This document shows, one piece after another, positions 52,474-59,482 of a DNA stretch of 64,000 bases. Position 1 is the first letter of the stretch. Every line of letters starts with the position of its first letter. The translations under genes were made by a program, and so were the position numbers. Under the pieces are notes generated by a model. It was not told where the DNA came from, searched no databases, and saw nothing but the letters and a program-made list of their open reading frames with translations. Source of the DNA: JACCZX01 sp963801035 (GTDB lineage: Bacteria > Pseudomonadota > Gammaproteobacteria > Burkholderiales > Burkholderiaceae_F); NCBI GenBank assembly GCA_963801035.1, contig CAWDDF010000003.1, positions 558,001 to 622,000 on the forward strand, in the 5' to 3' direction.

Positions 52474-53319
52474 CTATTTCTGCTGCTTACGAAATTCGCT
52501 CTTCCACAAACGTTCGAGCTCGGCTGCAATAGCAGGCGGCGGCGAACCGATAAGCGTTGACTTGCCGCGCTGATAGACCTTGCCGTAGACGAGATCCTGC
52601 GGGCCCGAGTAGAGCAGCACAACGTTGTTCTCAAAGCAGTCATGGTTCTTGCAGGTGCTGATGAGCACGTAGTCCGCACCGCCGACCTTGACCGCCTTGT
52701 TCTCCGAACTCGGACCGTCGAGCTTCGCCAGCCACGGCTCCTTGGATAACGGACCAAGGGCCTTGTGGTAGGTGGCTTTGGCCTTCGGGTTGTAGAGCAG
52801 CCCCGACGCGCTCAGTTCAGTCAGCGTGTAGCCCTTGAACTTGTTCGGATCGGCCTTTGCCTGTTCGCTCGGCACTCCCGCCCCCGGCACGGCGTTGCGG
52901 TTCGGGTCGCAGTGCCGGGCGCGCTTGCCCTTGAATGCTGCCGGCAGCGCGGCCATCACCTTCGGTCCGCCCTCGACCGCGGCGAACAGACCCGAAGCAT
53001 TACGGTAGTACACGAACACCAGCGCTTCACCGCCCGCGACCTCGCTCGTAAATGCGGTTTCGAATTCCGGTGGAGGTGTAGCGCCGAAGTGCTTGGGCGC
53101 GGGCTTCACGTTGCGTCCGGTCAGCACCGCCTTGCCGCCGTCCTGCACGACCAGCGAATCGCCAAGGTGCTTGAGCTGAGGCAGCAGGTAGTTCGAACAG
53201 TCCGGTGCCAGCACGCCGAGGTAGGGCTGCATCTTCTGTATATCGCTCTTGCTCTGTGCCCAGGCCGGCGCGCTGGTAACGGCGACTATCAGCAGTGCGC
53301 TTTGAATTAAACGGTTCAT
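52474..53319 (-). CDS. Exported protein with C-terminal Ivy-like lysozyme inhibitor domain
   Basis: The protein has 281 residues from the ATG at 53319 (ribosome site AGGAGA). A signal peptide ends at APAWAQ. The C-terminal third carries WLAKLDGPSSENKAV, then VGGADYVLISTCKNHDCFEN, which corresponds to the CKPHDC loop of Ivy, the periplasmic inhibitor of C-type lysozyme; that loop plugs the lysozyme active site. The N-terminal 170 residues, with DCSNYLLPQLKHLG and ALVFVYYRNASGLFAAV, match nothing I know, so this is a longer architecture than classical Ivy (about 155 residues). Lysozyme inhibition is inferred from the loop. Confidence 0.78.
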   Translation of the reverse strand: MNRLIQSALLIVAVTSAPAWAQSKSDIQKMQPYLGVLAPDCSNYLLPQLKHLGDSLVVQDGGKAVLTGRNVKPAPKHFGATPPPEFETAFTSEVAGGEALVFVYYRNASGLFAAVEGGPKVMAALPAAFKGKRARHCDPNRNAVPGAGVPSEQAKADPNKFKGYTLTELSASGLLYNPKAKATYHKALGPLSKEPWLAKLDGPSSENKAVKVGGADYVLISTCKNHDCFENNVVLLYSGPQDLVYGKVYQRGKSTLIGSPPPAIAAELERLWKSEFRKQQK

Positions 53320-53345
53320 GACTTCTCCTATCGTCGGTGTCATCG

Positions 53346-53714
53346 CTATCGCGTCCCTGCGCACTTTCCGAAGATAGTCGACGCACCTTTCATGAAGGCC
53401 ATCTGGTCGGCTTCGCTCATCTTTGAGGAAATTGCGCTTGCCTCCTGCTTCTTGCCCTGCATGTCCAGGATCATTGCCCGCTGGGCGTCGGCGGAGAGAG
53501 TTGTTCTTGCTTCCTTCGCCGCACATTTGCAGAATGCGTCGCCCTTGACACCCATTTCTTTGCGTAATGCTTTGTTGGCGACGCTCCTCTCGCCTTCCTT
53601 GAGGCATGCCGCCAAGAACTCCGCTTCGCTGGGCCCGCTGTCGCATGCAGCCAGCAGCGCGGCCAGGATGACGGCCATCACACGGCACAGCATGAGGTTT
53701 CCTTTCGCGATCAT
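53346..53714 (-). CDS. Small Cys-rich lipoprotein of unknown function
   Basis: The 122-residue protein starts at the ATG at 53714 with a strong site (AGGAGAAATC). A signal peptide ends in the lipobox LLAAC, giving a lipidated cysteine before DSGPSEAEF. The mature protein has four further cysteines (AACLKEG, FCKCAAKEA, FGKCAG) and is otherwise helical and rich in Ala, Lys and Glu. Export and lipidation are clear from sequence; function is unknown. It lies 43 bp after the 536-residue gene and 26 bp before the Ivy-like gene. Confidence 0.8.
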   Translation of the reverse strand: MIAKGNLMLCRVMAVILAALLAACDSGPSEAEFLAACLKEGERSVANKALRKEMGVKGDAFCKCAAKEARTTLSADAQRAMILDMQGKKQEASAISSKMSEADQMAFMKGASTIFGKCAGTR

Positions 53715-53757
53715 GATTTCTCCTGAGTGATCTCCTCGAGCTTTCAGATATGACCGA

Positions 53758-55368
53758 TCACAGCTTCGGCACACCGACTTTGCTTGCGGTGTCACGCGTG
53801 GCCTGATTGGCAAAGCGCGCCGACGCCTGCCTTATCTCTTCGAATGAAGAATCGTCGATCAGCGACACGCTGAGGTAATCGCTCAGAGGGCCGTTCAGCG
53901 AGGCACGCCCGATCCGTGCGTGAACAGTTACGCCGCACCCCTGGCTTTTGTAACCATTGAACAGGATGTTCTGACCGCGCGCGGGCGGATCGGTCGGTGG
54001 AAATTTTCCGCAGCGCGCTTGCGTCGACTTGTCGACGATCTGAACACCGGCGGCATTAAACGTCCACAGCAGGCCGTAATCGCCCGCACTCTCTCTGACC
54101 GCACTCGGCGGGCCGAACTTTTTCACCAGCGCTTCCTTGATCGCGTCACTGAGCGGCTGCTGGTCGCGCTGAAAGCCAGTGAAGCGCTCGACGAAGAGTG
54201 CGCGGTGCGCATTAGGCGGCGGCGGAAAGTGAACTCCGATAGCGTCGCTCGAACCGGCCGGCGCGCCCTTGCCGCTCTTGGCGATCAGCCACGACATGTA
54301 GTTAGCCGCAGGCGCGTTGTTGATGATTCCGTTGCTTTCGCTGATCTGCATTCCGGGCGAATGCGCCTGCACTGCGCGCCTGACTTCATCGAGCGTCATG
54401 CCGAGCTTGATGCCGACGATGTCGACATTGACGGGTGCTGCTGCGGGAGCTGCTGGGGCAGCCACGCCTGCGCTGGAGGTCGCAGCAGCGCCCGCAACCT
54501 CACCGCCCGCTGGAGCCGCGCCTGGGACCGTCGATGCCGGCGCAACGCCGGTGTCTGCTGACGTCATGGGCGGATTGCTCAGCACAGCGGCGGCCTCGTT
54601 ACCGGCCTGATCACGTGCCGGCTTCGAGCCGCCACCGCCTAGCAGCGTGCCAGCAGCGCCAATCAACCCGCCGATGACACGATTGACGTCGACCTGAGAA
54701 CCGGAGGCCGGAGGTGCGCCTGAGGTACCACCGCCGAGCACGACCGGGCCCGGTGCAACGGCAACGTCTTGATCGGCAACGACGATATTGAGCTTGCCCG
54801 GATACACGGCGAATAATCCGGGGCCGCGTCGGTTGTTGCCCTTGCGCACGTTGAAACCCACGTGGCGCACGCCTGACGGCACCGACAGCTGACGCACGAG
54901 GTGTGTGACATCGATCGGCTTGTTGAACGCCGGGTTGTCCTTGCAATCGGCCGACAGTGTGGCGATGCGCGTACCGGCGGTCGAATCGGTGACGTCGCTC
55001 CTTCCGTCGCCCGGATACGCGAAGACGTCGACCACGACCTGTTCGTCGCCGGAGCACTGGATGGCGCGCCCGCTGAATTGAAAGATCGCCGACCGGATGC
55101 GCGTCGGTTGCACTTCGGGCAGCTGGTACTCCATCGTTGCAATGTTGTTCGCCCCGACTCCCTGTGCAGCACCGGAACTGCGCTGCCAGAAACCGACGTT
55201 GACCCCTTGCGCCACTCCCCAAGGACTTGGCGCACCGCCGGTGAGCTGCGAATAACCTGTCTTCAGCGCCGCGTCGACGCCCATTTGTCGATCGACCGCA
55301 CCGCTCGCTGCGGCGTAGGTCACGACGCAGCATGCCAACGCGAACTTCCATGTGTCGAACTTGTTCAT
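53758..55368 (-). CDS. Large exported protein of unknown function, first gene of the operon
   Basis: The 536-residue protein starts at the ATG at 55368 behind GGAGGGG. After a signal peptide it has a beta-rich N-terminal domain (RIRSAIFQFSGRAIQCSGDE, DVTHLVRQLSVPSGVRHVGF), a Gly/Ala/Pro-rich linker at about 230-320 containing GGLIGAAGTLLGGGG, and a C-terminal domain starting VDIVGIKLGMTLDEVRRAV, the opening of many small periplasmic repeats, then LVKKFGPPSAVRES and QGCGVTVHARIG. No family recognised. It is the first gene after the direct-repeat operator. Confidence 0.78.
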   Translation of the reverse strand: MNKFDTWKFALACCVVTYAAASGAVDRQMGVDAALKTGYSQLTGGAPSPWGVAQGVNVGFWQRSSGAAQGVGANNIATMEYQLPEVQPTRIRSAIFQFSGRAIQCSGDEQVVVDVFAYPGDGRSDVTDSTAGTRIATLSADCKDNPAFNKPIDVTHLVRQLSVPSGVRHVGFNVRKGNNRRGPGLFAVYPGKLNIVVADQDVAVAPGPVVLGGGTSGAPPASGSQVDVNRVIGGLIGAAGTLLGGGGSKPARDQAGNEAAAVLSNPPMTSADTGVAPASTVPGAAPAGGEVAGAAATSSAGVAAPAAPAAAPVNVDIVGIKLGMTLDEVRRAVQAHSPGMQISESNGIINNAPAANYMSWLIAKSGKGAPAGSSDAIGVHFPPPPNAHRALFVERFTGFQRDQQPLSDAIKEALVKKFGPPSAVRESAGDYGLLWTFNAAGVQIVDKSTQARCGKFPPTDPPARGQNILFNGYKSQGCGVTVHARIGRASLNGPLSDYLSVSLIDDSSFEEIRQASARFANQATRDTASKVGVPKL

Positions 55369-55419
55369 GACCCCTCCCGGACGATTGCTGATTCGCCTGA
55401 GGGAAACGTAGGCGGGGCT

Positions 55420-55437
55420 GCGTTACGCAAGTGTTAT
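55420..55437 (-). promoter_or_regulatory. Direct-repeat operator before the exported-protein operon
   Basis: On the minus strand this reads ATAACACTTGCGTAACGC: two TAACRC half-sites starting 11 bp apart, about 50 bp upstream of the operon start at 55368. Fifteen of 18 positions are identical to the element at 59016-59033 before the regulator gene. Head-to-tail half-sites with one-turn spacing are typical of OmpR/PhoB and SARP-type winged-helix regulators. Confidence 0.62.
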
Positions 55438-55510
55438 GCGGGCGATATGCGCGGGCTGCGTGGCCTGCGGGACGCGCTGTCGTTAGCCGTCTAGAAAGAA
55501 TGCCCTCGCT

Positions 55511-58500
55511 TCAAGGCCGCATTTGACTCGCCGTCGTCAAGACAGCGCGATTGACCGGATTGCGATCGAGGAAACTTTCTTTGAACTCATCCGCAACGTG
55601 AGCCTGCGCGGTGGCGCGGATCCAGTCGGCGCCGCGACGAAGCGCAGCGCGCGCCGCAGCTTTATCGCCTGCAGCATCGAATGCCTGGAAGATCAGCCAC
55701 CAGTACTCGGCCGGGTACATCCCGATGGTCGCGTGCGTTTCGAGATCTTTCGTCAATCCACGCGCCGTGCGTGCAGATTCCTCATGTTGACCGGCGCGCC
55801 GTAGCGCGTCGACCAGCACCGCCTTGGCGGGCAGATAGGCCGAATGGGTTCGCTTCGCCAGGCTCTGCTCGGCCACCTGCTGCGTCAGCACAACGCCTTC
55901 GGCGGCGTCCAACTCTCGTGCAAGCTCGATCCGCATCTGCCACAGCAGACGTTCCGAGCGCGGGCTGACGGCGGCTTGCTCCGCGATTTCGTCGAGCAGC
56001 GCACGCGTCGGTTTGCCTTCGGCGCGCGCGAGCCGAACCTTGGAGTGCAGCCATACGATCCGAGCCAGCGCATCGCTCGGACGATTCGCACCGAGCAGGC
56101 GCTGCGCGCGCGCGGTTTGTCCGAGTGTTATGAAACAGTGCGCGAGCGTCGCTTTGCATTGAGTGCTGATCCAGTCATCACACTCGCCGTGGCCTTCGAG
56201 CACGCCGGCCAGCATCTGGTGTGCCTCGCGATAACGTCCGGCTTCCTGGAGGTATCGCCCCATCATGATGTCGTACGTGGTCCAGCCGATCGTTCCGCCG
56301 GCACCTTCGATCTGCAAACGTCGAGCGGCGTGGTATTCGTCAATCGCGGCGTCGACATTGCCGAGGTTGTAGTGGCATGCACCGCGAATAACCAGGGTTT
56401 CGCTCACTAGGCCAAGATTGCCCTCGGCGCGCGCGCGCTCGATTGCGGCGTTGCCGAAGTCGATCGCCTGCTCGAACTGGTTGTCCATTTCCAGCAGATA
56501 CGCATACTGCCGCTTGCGCATCGCCATCTCGCTGTCCTGTGGGTTGGCTTCAATGAACGCGAGCAAGGTCCTACCGACCTCCAGCGCTTCGTGCTGCCGC
56601 CCCCGAAAACTCAGGGCCAACGCCTCCCACTCGGCGAGAGTGCATTCGAAATACGTGTCCCCGAGATCGCGCGCCAGCAATCGACCCTCGCGCATCAGCC
56701 GTAGCGACTCTTCGTCGTGCGTGATCTCAAACCGGCTCTTCGAGAGCGCGTTGAGTGTCCAGAGTCGCTCGTGCGGAGTGACGGCAAGCGAATTCATTTG
56801 CTGCGCGAGCGCCGCGTATTCAGCAAAGCGCTTCACGAAGTGCAGGCAGGCGCCGAGCCAACTCATCGCATAGAGGCGTTCAGTGCGCTGGCCGGCTTTT
56901 TCGAAAGTGTCCGCGGCACGCCGATACAGCTCCGCTGCGTCTGCTCCGAACGAGACAGCCCTTGCACGATCGGCCGCTGCTTTGTAATGAGCGCCGGCCG
57001 TGCTCCACTCCTGCGCTTCGTAGTAATGCCCGGCGATGCGCGCCTGATGCGAGCCGTGCCGCTCTAGGAAATCGGCGATGTCTTTGTGCATTACGCGCGC
57101 AATCGCCTGCGGCACGGTCCGCAGCGTCGCCTCGTAAATCAGGTCATGCGCGAACGCGTTGTTGCGAATGACCTGCGCCGCTTCGAGCTCCCGCCAGGCG
57201 TCGGCGATATCGAGTGCGTGCTGGCCAAGCACGCTCGCCGCCAGCTCGACGCTGAAGTCCTGCGCCGCCAATGCACCGACCCTCGCCAGCCGCAGCGCCG
57301 GCGCGCTGAGTTGATCGAGACGGCGCTCGATCAACTGACCGATGTGCGCAGGCGCGGGCAGTTTCAAACGGCTCGTATCGTTTCGATCCGCCGGAGTCGC
57401 GAGCATGGCGAGCAGCGTTTCAAGAATGAACATCGGATTGCCGCCGGTATGGCGCGTCATCGGCGCCACCCACGCGTCGACGTCGAAGTCCGGAATCGCG
57501 AGCGACTCGAGAAGTGCTCTGACCGCTGCGTCATCGAGCGGAGCGAGATGTAGCTCGACGAGGGCGCTGGCGTCGACCTTCGCCTTCCATTCGGTGAGCT
57601 GTGCCGGAATCTCGTTCGCGCGTACGGTGAGCAGCCACGGCAAGCTTTGCCCTGCGTCTTGCGCGATCAAGCGCAGCAGGATTTCGAGCGATGCATCGTC
57701 GGCGAACTGCACGTCGTCGATCACCAGACCGGCGCCTCCGGACTGCGCCACTACGGCGATCGTCTGCGCGACTGCCTGCTGCATCTGCAGCGCTTGAAAC
57801 TTCGTCGACGGTGCTGCACCGAGCTCCGGCAGTAAGCGCGCAAGCTCGGCAACGATCCACGGCTCCTTCGGCGCACCGAAGCGTTCGACCAAGCCGCGCA
57901 GCACACGCGCCAGCAATGCATACGCGACGCGCGCGTCGCCCGGCCGCGCGCCGAACATCACGCATCCGTTGGACGCTGCACACCAGTCGCCGGCCAGCCG
58001 CGATTTGCCGATGCCCGGCTCGCCGGAGACGATCGTGACGCGCCCCTGCTGCCAGGCGTGCTCGATGGCGCTCCACTCGCGATCGCGCCCGACGAGCCGC
58101 GGCGGACGCAGCACTGTGACGGGCCTCATTGCATGTGCTGCCGGTGCGGGCGTGACGATTGGAGGCACGCCGCTGTTTTCGATGACATGCGCCAGCTCGA
58201 GCGTCTCCTTACCGGGCTTTGCGTCCAGCTCGCGGCTCAGCACATCGGTGCAGCGCTCGAACGCGGTGAGCGCGCCGGCGCGGTCGCCGCGCAGGTAGTG
58301 CAGCCGCATCACTCGCCGGTGTGCGTGTTCGAGTAGTGGATCATCGGCGACCAGGCGCTCGGCGTAGCGCAGCGCGTGTGCGATTTGGCCTTCGGATTCG
58401 AGGCGCGATGCGATCCCTGCCAGCGCGTTGCGGCGCGCGACCGCCCACTGCTCGCGCGCCACTGTGACCCAATCGGCGAGATCGTTGCAGTCGTCGAAGC

Positions 58501-58972
58501 TCAGCGTGCCGAGCAGTTCGCCCCCTGCAGCTTCAGGATCGTCGCTGAGTCGCCCGTGCAATTCGGATAGATCATGCTCGATGCCGTCAGCCAGCGCGAG
58601 CGTGATGTCGGGCACCACCACGTCGCGCTGCGCGTCCCGGCGCAGGCGAAACAGACGCTGGCGCAGGTTGTTGCGCGCGCTCTTATCGTCAGCGTCGGGC
58701 CAGAGCATCGCGGCGGCCTGTGCACGTGGTGTCGGTCCGTCGACCGCGAGCTTCGCCAGCAACGCAGCCATGCGGCGCTCGAGCGCGATCGTCGTTTGAT
58801 CGGCGAGCTCGAGGCGAGGTGTTCCGAGCAATACGATTCGTATGGCTGCGTGTTGCGCAGCCGCTTTTTTACCGCGCGCCACCCCAATCGCCATCGGCAA
58901 ATCCGCAAATCGGAACGCGAGCCGCGTGCGCAGCTCGTTGCGCACGCGGGCACGCGAAGGTTCACGCAACAT
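55511..58972 (-). CDS. BTAD/SARP-like winged-helix regulator with AAA ATPase and TPR domains
   Basis: The 1153-residue protein has a winged helix at about 43-112 (IRIVLLGTPRLELADQTTIAL, then ARNNLRQRLFRLRRDA), a bacterial transcriptional activator (BTAD) helical domain at 130-265, and an ATPase domain with Walker A GEPGIGKSR near 317 and Walker B LVIDDVQFAD near 422. A long TPR-like C-terminal half runs from about 640 (AGHYYEAQEWSTAGAHYKAA). This plan resembles AfsR-type and LAL regulators, which activate nearby operons on a signal. The start may instead be the ATG at 58894. The adjacent operator pair suggests it controls the exported-protein operon and itself. Confidence 0.85.
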   Translation of the reverse strand: MLREPSRARVRNELRTRLAFRFADLPMAIGVARGKKAAAQHAAIRIVLLGTPRLELADQTTIALERRMAALLAKLAVDGPTPRAQAAAMLWPDADDKSARNNLRQRLFRLRRDAQRDVVVPDITLALADGIEHDLSELHGRLSDDPEAAGGELLGTLSFDDCNDLADWVTVAREQWAVARRNALAGIASRLESEGQIAHALRYAERLVADDPLLEHAHRRVMRLHYLRGDRAGALTAFERCTDVLSRELDAKPGKETLELAHVIENSGVPPIVTPAPAAHAMRPVTVLRPPRLVGRDREWSAIEHAWQQGRVTIVSGEPGIGKSRLAGDWCAASNGCVMFGARPGDARVAYALLARVLRGLVERFGAPKEPWIVAELARLLPELGAAPSTKFQALQMQQAVAQTIAVVAQSGGAGLVIDDVQFADDASLEILLRLIAQDAGQSLPWLLTVRANEIPAQLTEWKAKVDASALVELHLAPLDDAAVRALLESLAIPDFDVDAWVAPMTRHTGGNPMFILETLLAMLATPADRNDTSRLKLPAPAHIGQLIERRLDQLSAPALRLARVGALAAQDFSVELAASVLGQHALDIADAWRELEAAQVIRNNAFAHDLIYEATLRTVPQAIARVMHKDIADFLERHGSHQARIAGHYYEAQEWSTAGAHYKAAADRARAVSFGADAAELYRRAADTFEKAGQRTERLYAMSWLGACLHFVKRFAEYAALAQQMNSLAVTPHERLWTLNALSKSRFEITHDEESLRLMREGRLLARDLGDTYFECTLAEWEALALSFRGRQHEALEVGRTLLAFIEANPQDSEMAMRKRQYAYLLEMDNQFEQAIDFGNAAIERARAEGNLGLVSETLVIRGACHYNLGNVDAAIDEYHAARRLQIEGAGGTIGWTTYDIMMGRYLQEAGRYREAHQMLAGVLEGHGECDDWISTQCKATLAHCFITLGQTARAQRLLGANRPSDALARIVWLHSKVRLARAEGKPTRALLDEIAEQAAVSPRSERLLWQMRIELARELDAAEGVVLTQQVAEQSLAKRTHSAYLPAKAVLVDALRRAGQHEESARTARGLTKDLETHATIGMYPAEYWWLIFQAFDAAGDKAAARAALRRGADWIRATAQAHVADEFKESFLDRNPVNRAVLTTASQMRP

Positions 58973-58980
58973 CGGAGGCA

Positions 58981-59000
58981 GCCGGAGATTCGACTCCGGC
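58981..59000 (-). other. Hairpin in the leader of the BTAD regulator gene
   Basis: GCCGGAG-ATTCGA-CTCCGGC is a perfect 7-bp hairpin ending 8 bp before the ATG at 58972, between the direct-repeat operator and the gene. It has no U-run. It could limit ribosome access to the first start codon, which lacks a good Shine-Dalgarno sequence. Confidence 0.4.
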
Positions 59001-59015
59001 GTTCTACGTGTTGCG

Positions 59016-59033
59016 GTGTTACGCAGGCGTTAT
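59016..59033 (-). promoter_or_regulatory. Direct-repeat operator before the BTAD regulator gene
   Basis: On the minus strand this reads ATAACGCCTGCGTAACAC, with two TAACRC half-sites 11 bp apart, 44 bp upstream of the ATG at 58972. It differs at only three of 18 positions from the element before the exported-protein operon, the A/G choices being swapped between the half-sites. It is the best evidence for autoregulation and co-regulation. Confidence 0.62.
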
Positions 59034-59114
59034 ACCGTGCCGCTGCGACGGTTATCTAACGTTGGCCGATCTACGCAGAACTTGCCAACGGCGCGCGGGC
59101 CGTCCTGCAACCGA

Positions 59115-59327
59115 TCACATCAACCACCACCCCAAGCCGGTTACCCCGACTGCGAGCAGGAACCAGAACCCGCTACGCGAGTAACCGACCGCACCGTCGT
59201 CGTCGACAACGGCTGTACTGACCATCACTTGAACCCGCCGCGGCGCGCGCTCAGCATGAAAGGCCACCATCGCCCATTCCCGCATTGATACTTCCTGGAC
59301 ACTGATTGCGGACTCCTTTTCGATCAT
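59115..59327 (-). CDS. Small single-helix membrane protein
   Basis: The 70-residue protein starts at the ATG at 59327 after a near-perfect Shine-Dalgarno AAAGGAGGG with a good spacer. An N-terminal charged part (MIEKESAISVQEVSMREWAMV) leads through VVDDDGAVGYSRSG to one C-terminal transmembrane helix (FWFLLAVGVTGLGWWLM). No family recognised. It lies upstream of the BTAD gene on the same strand and divergent from the second regulator. The strong ribosome site is the main reason to believe it. Confidence 0.55.
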   Translation of the reverse strand: MIEKESAISVQEVSMREWAMVAFHAERAPRRVQVMVSTAVVDDDGAVGYSRSGFWFLLAVGVTGLGWWLM

Positions 59328-59417
59328 GATGGCCCTCCTTTAATTTGGACGTTATGTACTGGACGTGGCGGGGCGAATCGTCTAGCTGAAGGGGCTCTAA
59401 GGTCGTTGGGACGAGCC

Positions 59418-59431
59418 TTAAGAATTCTTAA
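59418..59431. promoter_or_regulatory. AT-rich palindrome in the divergent regulator promoter region
   Basis: TTAAGAATTCTTAA is a perfect 14-bp palindrome in otherwise GC-rich DNA, 51 bp before the start of the NB-ARC regulator gene and 90 bp from the start of the small membrane protein gene. Its position fits an operator or a promoter element for one or both. No known consensus is matched. Confidence 0.45.
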
Positions 59432-59482
59432 AAGTGCGGCCGCGGGCTAAGCTCGTGGGCAAAACTGCCTATACCGGCCACA

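Noticed and set aside
51398..52573. A 391-codon plus-strand open frame opposite paralog B
   Set aside because: It is a low-complexity Arg/Cys-rich translation antisense to a gene with a signal peptide and a good ribosome site.
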